Part shown: in pieces, positions 34,987 to 44,263 of the stretch
How the letters are laid out: each line of letters begins with the position of its first letter
How positions within the stretch are numbered: the first letter of the stretch is position 1
Assembly: GCF_014904695.1 (NCBI RefSeq)
Contig: NZ_JACXXN010000012.1
Location: 62,001 to 126,000, forward strand
Length of the DNA stretch: 64,000 bases
From: Nostoc sp. MG11
GTDB taxonomy: Bacteria > Cyanobacteriota > Cyanobacteriia > Cyanobacteriales > Nostocaceae
Direction of reading: 5' to 3'
The notes under the pieces: model-generated
The model's database searches: none
What the model was told of the DNA's origin: nothing
Seen by the model: the letters and a program-made list of their open reading frames with translations, nothing else
Made by a program: the position numbers and the translations under genes

Positions 34987-35061
34987 AAGATTAAATCAGT
35001 CTCAACTCATAATTAATATCAGGGAATTAATTTTAACTGTTTATATCCCTGAATTAAATCG

Positions 35062-35108
35062 AAAGAATAGCGCCTACCTATACCTAGGGGGCGCTATTCT
35101 TTTTTTAA
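35062..35108 (+). terminator. strong intrinsic terminator
   Basis: AGAATAGCGCC (35064-35074) and GGCGCTATTCT (35090-35100) pair perfectly and are followed by seven T. Positioned 80 bp after the GlsB-like gene on the same strand. Confidence 0.9.
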
Positions 35109-35218
35109 TAAATACAAAATAAAGATTAGCAAAAACTTGAATGTAGTGCGTGAACGTAAAGATGTTTGTAGTCAGACATCGCCGTCTGTTAGAAGATGTT
35201 AGAAAAGTTCACGGTTGT

Positions 35219-35305
35219 ATAGAGATCCCCCCTTGCTCCCCTTTTTAAGGGGGAATAACCTTCTCAAAGTCCTCCTTTTTAAAGAGATTTAGGAGGATCT
35301 AAAGT
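35219..35305. repeat. fragment related to the nested MITE core
   Basis: GATCCCCCCTTGCTCCCC, TTTTTAAGGGGGAATAACC and GATTTAGGAGGATCTA echo the interior of the elements at 18925 and 32758, without their termini. Part of the 35109-36086 gap, which otherwise contains only copy C of the other MITE family and AT-rich promoter DNA. Confidence 0.5.
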
Positions 35306-35346
35306 TTTTGATACATCAGCCACCACTTTTAAAACATCCTCTTAAA

Positions 35347-35494
35347 TAGACCTCTTGCAAAAGTCAGAAAACTATTAGTGTCATTCTGACCAGAACGTAG
35401 TGGAGGGTTCGCGTAGCATTCCGCAGGAAAGAATCTCACTCCTATGTTTCGCTCCGCTCAACATAGCAATTTAAGCATTTATGCAAGAGGTTTA
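35347..35494. mobile_element. MITE of the TAGACCTCTTGCA family, copy C
   Basis: Ends TAGACCTCTTGCA and GCAAGAGGTTTA. The interior matches copy A over most of its length (CATTCTGACCAGAACGTAGT and GAATCTCACTCCTATGTTTC) with a small GGGTTCGCGTAGCATTCCGC insertion. Confidence 0.85.
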
Positions 35495-36029
35495 ATGTTG
35501 CTGATGTTGAGCGCCAGATTTGTGGGATACTAGTGCAGCAAGGTATAAGGCAGCACGCTGTACTAAAACAATGGAAACGCAGAGATACACTACCATTTCA
35601 TTCCAATTCAAATATGAAACAGCTTTCAAAACTGACTTAGCACAGGTTGATATTGCTGTGTGAGTTCGCATCTAACACAGCTTCATCCCTTTATTAAAAA
35701 CTATTATGCTAATTGCATTCAAAAAACAGCTAAATAACCTGTTAGCTAACTCTCTGATGGCGACAAGTTTCAGTCATGTCCGAGTTAACTTGATCGCAAA
35801 ATAAGACCTGCTATGTGTCATTGCATAAAAAGTTCCCAAAAAGTAATTTTAGAAAGATTTTTTGACACTTACTACTTGATTATTTAGGCGAACAATTTAT
35901 CTAAGCTTACTCACATGTCCCAAGCCACTACCAAAATGTATTTGTCCCTGCCACAGCCAAGTTTAGCTTTGTTTTGACTTAAAAGGTTACAAACTTACAC
36001 TATTAAATTTAAGTAAATAAGTAAAAAAA

Positions 36030-36052
36030 GTATGAAAAAGTCCGTTAAAGTC
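36030..36052 (+). promoter_or_regulatory. 10-bp-phased direct repeat, candidate regulator site
   Basis: GTA-TGAAAAA-GTC-CGTTAAA-GTC: three GT(A/C) triplets exactly 10 bp apart, 35 bp before the start of the HTH-AAA gene. The core TGAAAAAGTC recurs with the same phasing upstream of the STAS gene (39256-39332) and of the CMD/EthD cluster (62336-62421). Tandem 10-bp repeats are typical of OmpR/PhoB-type response regulators. Confidence 0.45.
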
Positions 36053-36086
36053 ATATCTAAAATAAACTTTATTACTTTTTTTACAA

Positions 36087-37580
36087 ATGAATATCGAAGA
36101 AGCATTAGTAATTTTAGACACATTTCTTGAACAAAGCTTAAATGACGTTCAGGAGCTAGTGTTTCGCCAAGCTTGGGAAGGACAAACTTATCCAGAAATA
36201 GCAGAAAGTTCTGGTTACGATGCCAATTACATAAAAGATGTTGGTTCTAAGTTATGGAAGTTACTGTCACAGGCTTTGGATGAGGAGGTTACGAAAAGTA
36301 ATTTTCGGTCAGTTTTAAGACGGCGATCGCGTAGCATTGACTTTCGTGAAGCATCCCGTACCCCTGTAGAAACGCAAGCTACACGCAGCATTAGAGAAGA
36401 AAACATTATTCAAAACAGATCGCAGAATGTACAAGCAGCCTTAAAACACAGAGAAGAACTTGAGATTATCTCTAAGGATGATGAAATCTCAGAGTTACTT
36501 GTGGGAATAGAGGCACAAGAGAGGAGAAAATCCCTCAGTTCCAATTCTGAGTTCTTAGAAATTCCTAGTGGTTCAGTACCGCTCAATTCCTTTTTTTATA
36601 TCGAGCGTCCGCCAATTGAAGAACGCACATATACCGAAATCAATAAACCTGGAAGCCTGATCCGAATTAAAGCCCCCAGCCAAATGGGGAAAACCTCCCT
36701 GCTGCAAAGAATTCTTGCTCATGCTAGACAGACTGGGCTACACACAGTACAAATCAGTTTGCAGCGGGCAGATAGTCAAGTTTTCACTAGCTTGGAAAAA
36801 TTCTTACGGTGGTTTTGTGCCAACATCAGTCGGCAGTTGAACATAGAACCAAAGCTAGATGATTATTGGGATGAAGATATTGGTAGCAAAGTTAGCTGTA
36901 CATTGTATTTACAAGGGTATTTGCTGCAAAAAATCGACTTTCCAGTAGTTTTAGCTTTGGATGAAGTGAATCGGATTTTCGAGTATCCAGAAATCTGTCG
37001 GGACTTTCTACCCTTACTACGCTCCTGGTATGAGGACGCTTCCGAACTAGAAATTTGGCAGAAACTCCGATTAGTGGTAGTTCATGCCACTGAGGCTTAT
37101 ATCCCGTTAGATATCAATCAATCGCCTTTCAATGTTGGGCTACCGATTAAGTTACCAGAATTTAATTTAGAGCAAGTGCAGGAATTAGCCATACGTCATG
37201 GGTTGGATTGGGTTAAATGTGAGGCGGGAGTGCATAAACTTACTCTGCTAAGAGCGATGATTGGCGGTCATCCCCATCTAGTACGTCTGGCTCTTTATCA
37301 GTTGGGACGTCACGAGGTAACTCTAGAGCAGTTATTACAAGATGCTCCCACAATTGCTGGAATTTATAGCAACTATTTACGGCATCACCTTGCGAATATC
37401 CAAGGGCATCCCGACCTGATAGCAGCACTCAAATCTGTAGTTACTTCGCCAACAAGCGTACAATTAGAAGCGATCGCTGCCTATAAATTAGAAAGTATGG
37501 GTCTGGTAAAACTTGAGGGAAACCAGGCAATGCCCAGCTGTGAGCTGTATCGACTGTATTTCCGCGAGCAATTGGGCTAA
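36087..37580 (+). CDS. HTH (VMAP-type) plus AAA-like ATPase
   Basis: 497 residues. Residues 1-65 (DVQELVFRQAWEGQTYPEIA, then ESSGYDANYIKDVGSKLWKL) form a helix-turn-helix like the N-terminal domain of cyanobacterial VMAP-associated proteins. A polar linker follows. From about 165 the AAA-like (AAA_35) module begins, with Walker A APSQMGKTS (197-205) and a Walker-B-like VVLALDEVNRIF. A helical C-terminal region ends the protein. This is a STAND-like signalling NTPase architecture. It lies 4 bp before a second AAA-like gene, so they are co-expressed. It probably senses or relays a signal by nucleotide-dependent assembly (inference). Confidence 0.8.
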   Translation: MNIEEALVILDTFLEQSLNDVQELVFRQAWEGQTYPEIAESSGYDANYIKDVGSKLWKLLSQALDEEVTKSNFRSVLRRRSRSIDFREASRTPVETQATRSIREENIIQNRSQNVQAALKHREELEIISKDDEISELLVGIEAQERRKSLSSNSEFLEIPSGSVPLNSFFYIERPPIEERTYTEINKPGSLIRIKAPSQMGKTSLLQRILAHARQTGLHTVQISLQRADSQVFTSLEKFLRWFCANISRQLNIEPKLDDYWDEDIGSKVSCTLYLQGYLLQKIDFPVVLALDEVNRIFEYPEICRDFLPLLRSWYEDASELEIWQKLRLVVVHATEAYIPLDINQSPFNVGLPIKLPEFNLEQVQELAIRHGLDWVKCEAGVHKLTLLRAMIGGHPHLVRLALYQLGRHEVTLEQLLQDAPTIAGIYSNYLRHHLANIQGHPDLIAALKSVVTSPTSVQLEAIAAYKLESMGLVKLEGNQAMPSCELYRLYFREQLG

Positions 37581-37584
37581 AAGC

Positions 37585-39162
37585 ATGAATAAGTACGAAT
37601 ATCAAATCGGCGGTAGTCTGAAAGTAGAGGCTCCTAGCTATGTAGAACGACAAGCTGATTTTGAACTCTATAATTCTTTGCTACAGGGAGAGTTTTGTTA
37701 TGTATTCAGCTCCCGACAGATGGGCAAATCTAGCTTGCGCTTACGAACAAGGCATCGATTAGAACAAGCAGGTTTTAGTTGTGCCTCTATCGACATGACC
37801 CGGATCGGTAGCGCAAATATTACCCCTGCTCAGTGGTATAAGGGCATAGTAGTTGACTTATTGAGAGGTTTTAATCTCTTTGAAAAAGTAAATTTAAAAG
37901 TTTGGTGGGCGGAGCGAGAAGATTTACCTGCACTACAGCGATTGAGCCAGTTTGTTGAAGATATTTTGTTAGTTCAGATCAAAAGCGAAAAAATATTTAT
38001 TTTTATTGATGAGATTGATAGTGTTTTAGGTCTGAATTTTCCAGTTGTTGATTTTTTTGCGCTGATTCGGTCTTGCTACAATCAGCGAGCCGAAAATCCA
38101 GAATATAACCGCCTAACTTGGGCGCTGTTCGGAGTAGCAACGCCCTCAGATTTGATTGCCGATCGCAACTCTACCCCATTTAATATAGGCAAATCTATTG
38201 ACCTGCACGGCTTTGCGTTGTCGGAAGTTCAGCCATTAGCAGCAGGTTTAGAGGGTAAGGTAGCTAATCCTATGGCGGTTCTCAAAGAGATTTTGGCTTG
38301 GACAGATGGTCAACCCTTTCTCACCCAAAAGCTATGTGAGATTGTGGTGCAAGAAAGAAATAGCGGGAGCAAGGATGTTCAAGAGCATAGAAGCCTAGAA
38401 GCCGATGACCGTTACAAGTTAGATGACCATTTGCCCATCATTAATTATCATCTCATCAGTTTTTATTACCAATTTCCATCGTTAATTTTAGAAAAGCTCG
38501 TGCAAACCCACATCCTTGAGAATTGGGAAGCCAATGACGAGCCAGAGCATTTGAAAACTATCCGCGATCGCCTCCTCACAGATGAGCAACGTGCAGGAGG
38601 TTTACTGGGACTGTACCAGCAAATTTTACAAGGGATTCAAGTATCTTCTGATGACGGAGAAGAACAAATCGATCTGCTGTTATCGGGGTTGGTGACTAAA
38701 GAGCAAGGACAATTGATAGTGAAAAACCGCATTTATCATGAGGTTTTCAGTCAAGCTTGGGTAGAGAAACAACTAGCAAAACTGCGACCCTATTCCCAAA
38801 CATTAAATGCTTGGGTAGCTTCAGATTACCGTGACTATTCGCGGCTATTACGCGGACAAGCCTTGCTTGAGGCTCTAGCTTGGTCACAGGGCAAAAGCTT
38901 AAGCGATTTAGATTATCGGTTTTTAGCAGCTAGCCAAGAATTTGATCGGCGAGAAGTTGAGACATGGTTAGAGGCAGAACGTGCTAAAGAAGTTAAAGCC
39001 AGATTAGTTCAAGAACAAAAAGCTGCTAGATTTCAAAGATTGTTTTTTCTGGGTGCATTCAGTTGGGTATTATTGATTACTTTAGGATTAGGAATGGGAA
39101 CTTTATTCGAGTATGGAAAGAACTGTTCAGTCAGATTTAAGCAATTGCTTCATTATCGGTAA
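37585..39162 (+). CDS. AAA-like ATPase with C-terminal membrane segment, probably truncated
   Basis: 525 residues from the ATG at 37585. The AAA-like domain has Walker A SSRQMGKSS (42-50) and the Walker-B-like IFIFIDEIDSVL. The C-terminal part (LLRGQALLEALAWSQGKSLS, DLDYRFLAASQEFDRREVET) and the membrane helix near 495-515 match the N-terminal half of proteins that in relatives continue into WD40 or other repeats. Here the frame ends 16 residues after the helix (GKNCSVRFKQLLHYR); a neighbouring frame continues ERTVQSDLSN for some 38 codons. A frameshift or loss of the repeat domain is likely. Confidence 0.75.
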   Translation: MNKYEYQIGGSLKVEAPSYVERQADFELYNSLLQGEFCYVFSSRQMGKSSLRLRTRHRLEQAGFSCASIDMTRIGSANITPAQWYKGIVVDLLRGFNLFEKVNLKVWWAEREDLPALQRLSQFVEDILLVQIKSEKIFIFIDEIDSVLGLNFPVVDFFALIRSCYNQRAENPEYNRLTWALFGVATPSDLIADRNSTPFNIGKSIDLHGFALSEVQPLAAGLEGKVANPMAVLKEILAWTDGQPFLTQKLCEIVVQERNSGSKDVQEHRSLEADDRYKLDDHLPIINYHLISFYYQFPSLILEKLVQTHILENWEANDEPEHLKTIRDRLLTDEQRAGGLLGLYQQILQGIQVSSDDGEEQIDLLLSGLVTKEQGQLIVKNRIYHEVFSQAWVEKQLAKLRPYSQTLNAWVASDYRDYSRLLRGQALLEALAWSQGKSLSDLDYRFLAASQEFDRREVETWLEAERAKEVKARLVQEQKAARFQRLFFLGAFSWVLLITLGLGMGTLFEYGKNCSVRFKQLLHYR

Positions 39163-39255
39163 GCAGCAAGAAATGCTGTCTCAGAAGATATTTTCAATGG
39201 TGATGTTTTACTCAAAGTTTCTTTCCAACTAAACTTGAGAAAAATCAAGCTATAT

Positions 39256-39332
39256 GACTTTTTCTGACTAAATAATACAAAAAGATTTCAAACCTATTTC
39301 TATATTCCTAACTATTTCGGACTTTTTCAGGC
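39256..39332 (-). promoter_or_regulatory. two more copies of the phased TGAAAAAGTC motif
   Basis: On the minus strand: GTC-AGAAAAA-GTC (39256-39268) and GCC-TGAAAAA-GTC followed by CGAAATA-GTT (39313-39332). They lie in the 313-bp gap before the STAS gene. No other feature was seen in the gap. Confidence 0.4.
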
Positions 39333-39475
39333 TGTGTTTACCTAACCAAAAGCTTAATTTAGATTCAGGATTAAACAAAAACCATCCCAACTATACAAAT
39401 TAAATAAATTTACAGGTGTCGAGTAAAAAATTGTTGGTAAATTATCAAAATAATGTAGTTTAGGAAATAAAGATT

Positions 39476-39814
39476 ATGGCTTTTAATGCAACTCTAGAAA
39501 CAAATAATAATATTGCCACCATCAAGTTGTCTGGCGAATTAGATGGGTTGACGGCATCGGTTTTCAAAATAGAAGTAGATAAAGCAGCATCTCAGAAAGT
39601 GAAATGTCTTGTTTTACTAATGCAGGATCTAGAATATATGTCTAGCGCTGGTCTACGGGTGCTGATTTTTGCTAAGCAAAAGATGGGTGCAAACGTTGAT
39701 ATTTACGTCGTTGGCGCTCAGGAGACGGTGATCAGTACATTGCAAAAGACTGGATTCGATCAAAGTGTGATTTTGCTAGATGATGATAATATCTCTGAAC
39801 TCGAAAACGTTTAG
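39476..39814 (+). CDS. STAS anti-sigma factor antagonist
   Basis: 112 residues, a single STAS domain: TIKLSGELDGLTASVFKIEV, then VKCLVLLMQDLEYMSSAGLR, whose SSAGLR serine is the usual phosphorylation site, and the terminal helix (STLQKTGFDQSVILLDD). In its dephosphorylated state such a protein binds an anti-sigma kinase. The kinase-type partner is the next gene (38 bp away) and a matching phosphatase follows, giving a complete RsbV-RsbW-RsbU-like set. Confidence 0.9.
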   Translation: MAFNATLETNNNIATIKLSGELDGLTASVFKIEVDKAASQKVKCLVLLMQDLEYMSSAGLRVLIFAKQKMGANVDIYVVGAQETVISTLQKTGFDQSVILLDDDNISELENV

Positions 39815-39852
39815 AAGAAAGCATATTAATTAGTTTCTACAAGGCAATTGGT

Positions 39853-40284
39853 ATGCAACCTTCTTTAACAGTGCCGGCAACCTTAGATTCACTTTCAACA
39901 ATCGCTAAATATGTACTCGCAGCTACCGCAGCAGCCGATTTAGATAAAAAAGCTGCCTATCGATGCCGCTTAGCAATAGACGAAATAGCTACCAACATCA
40001 TTACTTATGGCTATGGTCAAGCAGGTTACGAAGGGGTGTTGGACTTGCAAGCAGAGATTGACGAGCAAGCTCTAACCATTTCTATTGAGGATACAGGTGT
40101 AGCCTACAACCCTTCCCAAGCCCAGCTTCCAGACGAAGATCAGTTAAAGCTGCCCCTACAAGAGCGGTCAATTGGTGGTCTAGGCATATATCTTGCGCTT
40201 CATGAGGTCGATAAGTTTTTCTATGAGCGCGTTGGTGACAAAAATCGCAATATCTTCATTATGTATCGCTCAAAACCAACTTAG
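39853..40284 (+). CDS. anti-sigma-type serine kinase (HATPase_c, RsbW-like)
   Basis: 143 residues with a GHKL ATPase fold: CRLAIDEIATNIITYGYGQA (N-box), ISIEDTGVAYNPSQ (G1) and SIGGLGIYLALHEVDKFFYE (G2). It is expected to phosphorylate the adjacent STAS protein and to sequester a sigma factor or another target when released. Cytoplasmic. No sigma factor is encoded nearby, so the output partner may be distant or not a sigma factor. Confidence 0.9.
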   Translation: MQPSLTVPATLDSLSTIAKYVLAATAAADLDKKAAYRCRLAIDEIATNIITYGYGQAGYEGVLDLQAEIDEQALTISIEDTGVAYNPSQAQLPDEDQLKLPLQERSIGGLGIYLALHEVDKFFYERVGDKNRNIFIMYRSKPT

Positions 40285-40310
40285 TATTCCACCACACCAA
40301 CGTAAATAAG

Positions 40311-40363
40311 TTCGTAGTCAGGACTTTAGTCCTTGGCTTGAGCGCTGAAGCGCTCACTACGAA
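40311..40363. repeat. nested palindromic repeat
   Basis: TTCGTAGT ... ACTACGAA enclose two smaller hairpins, AGGACTTTAGTCCT and GAGCGCTGAAGCGCTC. A related sequence is at 48626-48677. REP-like non-coding element between the kinase and phosphatase genes; it may act as a hairpin in the mRNA. Confidence 0.65.
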
Positions 40364-40454
40364 CCTAGCAAAGTTGCTGTGAAAGAGTACTAGTAGAATT
40401 GCTCAGTAACTACCTGTTGCTCTATATACTGATCACCAAGGAGGCTCCTCCATA

Positions 40455-41297
40455 ATGAAAACTGAGCACGAGCTTCTACTTATCTATGAGCGAGACTTAC
40501 AAATCGCTCACATGATTCAAGCCGACTTCTTGCCAGAAACTTTACCACAGATGCCTGGGTGGGAAATAGCAGCCCGTTTTCATCCAGCGCGTGTAGTAGG
40601 TGGAGACTTCTACGATGCTTTTCCTCTTGCAAATCACCGAATTGGCATTGTAATTGCGGATGTTTGCGATAAAGGGGTGGGTGCTGCGTTATTTATGTCC
40701 CTTTTCCGAAGCTTGATTCGGGCTTTTGCCCAACAGCATTATAATTTGAGCTGGTTAGGCGCTCTTACTGATGAGGGCAGCAAGTTAGCCAAAGGTGGAC
40801 AACGAGCACAGGCTCCAAGAATCGGTACTACTGCCCTCAAAAATGCTGTCAGCCTGACAAATAATTACATCGCCAATAATCACAGTCGGATAAATATGTT
40901 TGCCACGCTTTTCTTTGGTGTGTTGAACCCAAGCACAGGTCTGCTGCACTACGTTAATGCTGGACATGAGCCTCCAGCTATTTTTGGTGCTGATGGTGTT
41001 AAGGCTAGGCTTAAACCCACTGGCCCAGCTGTTGGCATAATGCCTAATAGAGAATTTGGAATTCAGCAAGTCCAGTTGGAACCAGGAGACATTTTAGTAG
41101 CTTACTCTGATGGTGTGACTGATGCTCGTGACCCCAAAGGTCAGTTTTTCGGTGAAGAAAAATTCTTATCTTTATTACAGCAGCCTGCGCCCTCTGCTAC
41201 TGCGGTGCTAGACCGGATCGAAGCAAGTGTGTATGCTTATATTGCTGATGCTGATCAATTTGATGACATTACTATGCTAGCTGTGCATCGTGCCTGA
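40455..41297 (+). CDS. PP2C-type serine phosphatase (SpoIIE/RsbU family)
   Basis: 280 residues. An N-terminal short helix (ERDLQIAHMIQADFLPETLP) leads into the SpoIIE domain with VVGGDFYDAF (metal-binding Asp), IADVCDKGVGAALFMSLFRS, LHYVNAGHEPPAI, VAYSDGVTDARDP and a C-terminal DDITMLAVHR. All metal ligands are present. It dephosphorylates the STAS protein and so activates the switch. There is no N-terminal sensor domain, so the input may come from the CHASE2 protein or the AAA proteins. Confidence 0.93.
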   Translation: MKTEHELLLIYERDLQIAHMIQADFLPETLPQMPGWEIAARFHPARVVGGDFYDAFPLANHRIGIVIADVCDKGVGAALFMSLFRSLIRAFAQQHYNLSWLGALTDEGSKLAKGGQRAQAPRIGTTALKNAVSLTNNYIANNHSRINMFATLFFGVLNPSTGLLHYVNAGHEPPAIFGADGVKARLKPTGPAVGIMPNREFGIQQVQLEPGDILVAYSDGVTDARDPKGQFFGEEKFLSLLQQPAPSATAVLDRIEASVYAYIADADQFDDITMLAVHRA

Positions 41298-41346
41298 TTT
41301 AAGGTGCAGACTATCACCTTACTAGGATTGCAAGGACGAAAGCTGC

Positions 41347-42951
41347 GTGATTTCTAAGTTATCTGAGAAAATTAATTCTGTATTGCCACGTTTGCAGAGA
41401 CTTTACGCAGCATTATTAGTCTCAGGTACAAGCGTGATTGTCACCAGTGCGATCGCCACAACTATGGTCATTGGAGCACGGCAAGCTGGTTTGTTGCAAA
41501 CACAAGAACTCTGGGCTTTCGACCAGTTCATCCAATTGCGTGGTGATGAAGGCCCTGATCCGCGGTTGCTGATTGTTGCGATTACAGAGGAAGATCTGCA
41601 ACTGCAAAAGCGATGGCCATTGCCCGATCGCACATTAGCACAGCTCTTAAGCAAACTAGAGCAGCAACAACCGCGAGCGATCGGGTTAGATATTTATCGA
41701 GATTTGCCCGTAGAACCTGGTAATCAAGAGTTAGCTAAACTTTTGCAGCAGAGCGATCGCATCATTACTGTATGCAAAGTCAATGATTCTGCCACCAATC
41801 CCGGAATTGCACCTCCTCCTAGTGTTCCAGAAAATCGCATTGGATTTGCTGACTTGTTAGTAGATTCTGGTGGTATCCTACGCCGCAGTCTACTGTTTAT
41901 GAATCCTCCTCCTGTAAACAAACCAATTGGTGAAAATTCCCATTTTTGCCAAAATTCCGCCGCCGACCTTTTCTCTTTGAGTCTCCGGCTAGCATTAAAT
42001 TACCTAAAAGTAGAAAAAATTCAACCACAGCTAAATTCATCTAATGAGCTAAAGCTAGGTTCAACAGTATTTAAACGATTAAAAGCAAATTCTGGTGGCT
42101 ACCAAAATGTTAATTTAGCAGGGTATCAAATCCTACTTAACTATCGCTCTCCCTGGAATGTTGCCCAACAAGTAACGCTCACAGAAGTACTAACAGGCAA
42201 GGTGAATCCTAGTTTGATTAAAAACCGTGTAGTCCTTATCGGCACTACAGCAGAAAGTATCAAAGACGGTTTCTATACACCTTACAGTTCTGGACAGCAA
42301 AAAGACCAAGAAATGCTGGGGGTGATGATCCATGCACAGGCGGTAAGTCAAATCCTCAGTGCTGTTTTGGATCAGCGTCCCTTATTTTGGTATTGGTCAA
42401 ACTGGGGTGAGACTTTATGGATAGGACTATGGTCACTCTCAGGAGGAATATTAGCTTGGCAAATTCGCCACCCTCTACGCTTTGGCTTAGCCAGTGGAGT
42501 AGCGTTAGGGGGTTTATTGGCGCTATGTTTTGGTTTTTTTTGCCAGGGAGCTTGGATACCACTAGTACCATCTGTACTCACATTCATCGTAACTGCTGGG
42601 AGTGTGGTGACAATAGACCGATTTAATAAGGCAGGATACACAAGAGCTATTTACGTTCGCCTCAAAAATCCTCTCAAAGTCAACATTGAAATTGACCAAT
42701 CTAAGAAAGAGCGTCAAGTAGCCGAAATTACACGCACAGAATACTTTCAAGACTTGCAGAAAAGGGGGAAGGAGCTTAGGACTAAAAGAACTACAGCTAC
42801 TCCAAAGAGTAACTCTAATGCATCTAGCGAGGTGAATGATACTAATAAAAGCCGTCAAGAAGTTTCTGAGAGTTCAGAAATAGAATATTACCAACAGATG
42901 CAAGATAAAGTCAAAAATTTAAAAAATAGAGAAAAGAAAACTGAGGATTAA
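41347..42951 (+). CDS. CHASE2 domain membrane protein
   Basis: 534 residues from GTG, 49 bp after the phosphatase gene. One membrane segment (about 20-42) is followed by an extracytoplasmic CHASE2 sensor domain (about 45-330: ELWAFDQFIQLRGDEGPDPR, ITEEDLQLQKRWPLPDRTLA, PRAIGLDIYRDLP, VVLIGTTAESIKDGFYTPYS). Three C-terminal membrane helices and a basic cytoplasmic tail (about 430-534) with two EYFQDLQKR/EYYQQMQDK-like elements complete it. No output enzyme domain is fused, so it must signal through a partner. CHASE2 proteins with separate outputs are common beside CHAT and DUF928 genes in cyanobacteria. Confidence 0.9.
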   Translation: MISKLSEKINSVLPRLQRLYAALLVSGTSVIVTSAIATTMVIGARQAGLLQTQELWAFDQFIQLRGDEGPDPRLLIVAITEEDLQLQKRWPLPDRTLAQLLSKLEQQQPRAIGLDIYRDLPVEPGNQELAKLLQQSDRIITVCKVNDSATNPGIAPPPSVPENRIGFADLLVDSGGILRRSLLFMNPPPVNKPIGENSHFCQNSAADLFSLSLRLALNYLKVEKIQPQLNSSNELKLGSTVFKRLKANSGGYQNVNLAGYQILLNYRSPWNVAQQVTLTEVLTGKVNPSLIKNRVVLIGTTAESIKDGFYTPYSSGQQKDQEMLGVMIHAQAVSQILSAVLDQRPLFWYWSNWGETLWIGLWSLSGGILAWQIRHPLRFGLASGVALGGLLALCFGFFCQGAWIPLVPSVLTFIVTAGSVVTIDRFNKAGYTRAIYVRLKNPLKVNIEIDQSKKERQVAEITRTEYFQDLQKRGKELRTKRTTATPKSNSNASSEVNDTNKSRQEVSESSEIEYYQQMQDKVKNLKNREKKTED

Positions 42952-43033
42952 TCTTTGGTAATCCTATTCAAATTGGAAGATTTTTCGTAAAGACTGTCAT
43001 TTGTAATTTAAATATCAGTAAACGAGGTTGAAG

Positions 43034-43837
43034 ATGAAGAATAATTTTTCTCAAAAATTTGCCCTATTTTCTTTAGCTATGTTGCTAGAGATAGCTATAA
43101 ATACTGCTTTTGCTGGGAAATTAACAGCTCAGCCATCATCGGCTTTATTGAATCAAGAAATCATTGAACCTGGGGAAGTAGTTGGGGAAAAAGTTAATTT
43201 CAAGCCTCCTAAAGTTGGAGCGCCTGAAAATCGAAAAGGAGGAGCATCACGTGGCACTAATTGTAGCCGAAGTCAAAAATCTCTCAAGGCTTTACTGCCA
43301 ACCAGTAATCTCGGATTAACAGTAGAAAAATACCCAACTTTCTTTGTGTACGTTCCTCCAATTTCTACACAATTAGCAGAGTTTGAGTTACGTGAAGGAA
43401 ACGATAGCACGGTAGTTTACAAAACGAGATTCATGGTTCCGGCAACTACTGGTGTTGTTAACTTTAGCTTGCCTCCTAACAAAACCTTGCAACCTTTAGA
43501 AATTGGTAAGAGTTATAAATGGTCGTTTTCTATAATTTGCGATTCTGAAGATCGCTCTAAAGACCTTTTTGTAGAAGGTTGGGTGCAAAGAATCGAACCA
43601 AGCTCAACTCTTGCTAGTCAAATAGAAAAGGCAAAACCACGCGATCGCCCAGCTTTATATGCAGAATCCGGCATCTGGTACGAAACTCTAATGACATTAG
43701 CCGAGTTACGCTACTCTTATCCTCAAGATTCATCTTTAGTAGCTGAATGGACAGAGCTATTAGAGTCAGTTGGACTGAATAATATTGCTCAAGAGCCGTT
43801 AGTTCCAAGTTCCAAAAAAGATCAGGCAAATAGGTAA
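43034..43837 (+). CDS. DUF928 domain protein, secreted
   Basis: 267 residues from the ATG at 43034 (GAGG upstream); an in-frame TTG lies at 43028. A signal peptide (LFSLAMLLEIAINTAFA) precedes the DUF928 region: GAPENRKGGASRGTNCSRSQ, LPTSNLGLTVEKYPTFFVYV, FSLPPNKTLQPLEIGKSYKW and SIICDSEDRSKDLFVEGWVQ, with two conserved Cys that may form a disulfide. Periplasmic, function unknown. The link to CHASE2 and CHAT genes is a recurrent cyanobacterial association. Confidence 0.9.
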   Translation: MKNNFSQKFALFSLAMLLEIAINTAFAGKLTAQPSSALLNQEIIEPGEVVGEKVNFKPPKVGAPENRKGGASRGTNCSRSQKSLKALLPTSNLGLTVEKYPTFFVYVPPISTQLAEFELREGNDSTVVYKTRFMVPATTGVVNFSLPPNKTLQPLEIGKSYKWSFSIICDSEDRSKDLFVEGWVQRIEPSSTLASQIEKAKPRDRPALYAESGIWYETLMTLAELRYSYPQDSSLVAEWTELLESVGLNNIAQEPLVPSSKKDQANR

Positions 43838-44029
43838 TTTAATTCTTACTTCTCAAGAACACAGCATTGAACAAAGGGTTCTGAGGCGACTTGTTCCAAG
43901 CCCATAGATTGTAACAAACTTGACCAGTCCTGACGAGTTTTGAACTTTGTACTGGGCTTTCGTCTTCATCGTTGGGCTAGGCGGCGAGAGAACATTGGCG
44001 ATAGGTAAAATTTACCATTTTCCCTTTTC
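43838..44029. other. decayed intergenic sequence
   Basis: On the minus strand about 43853-43948 reads FKTRQDWSSLLQSMGLEQVA then SEPFVQCCVLEK and a stop, resembling the C-terminal tail of a SAM-dependent methyltransferase-like protein. It has no start and is too short for a firm call. Confidence 0.25.
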
Positions 44030-44251
44030 ATGCAACAACGCCAACCCAAAGTAAAAAAGTTTGTGGACTTTTACCTGGCAAACGCTCCAACATTTGTTAG
44101 TCAGGTTGGTTACATCCCTCTATCAACGGAAGTTTATCATCTAGACTCTGTTCAATTCCATCAAGGTTAACTGGGGACAGTCTTTAATGGGGAAACTCAC
44201 TTAAACCTAACTCTTGCTGAAATGTTAAACAAACGAGCAAACTTATTTTAG
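44030..44251 (+). pseudogene. PstS-like phosphate-binding protein, C-terminal remnant
   Basis: The frame reads PKVKKFVDFYLANAPTFVSQ, VGYIPLSTEVYHLDSVQFHQ, then Gly, an in-frame TAA (44168-44170), and continues in the same frame LGTVFNGETHLNLTLAEMLN to a TAG. The pieces match the C-terminal end of cyanobacterial PstS-type proteins (K-x-G-T-V-F-x-G), with the usual Lys codon changed to TAA. No upstream portion is present. Non-functional. Confidence 0.7.
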
Positions 44252-44263
44252 ATAGGCACACAT

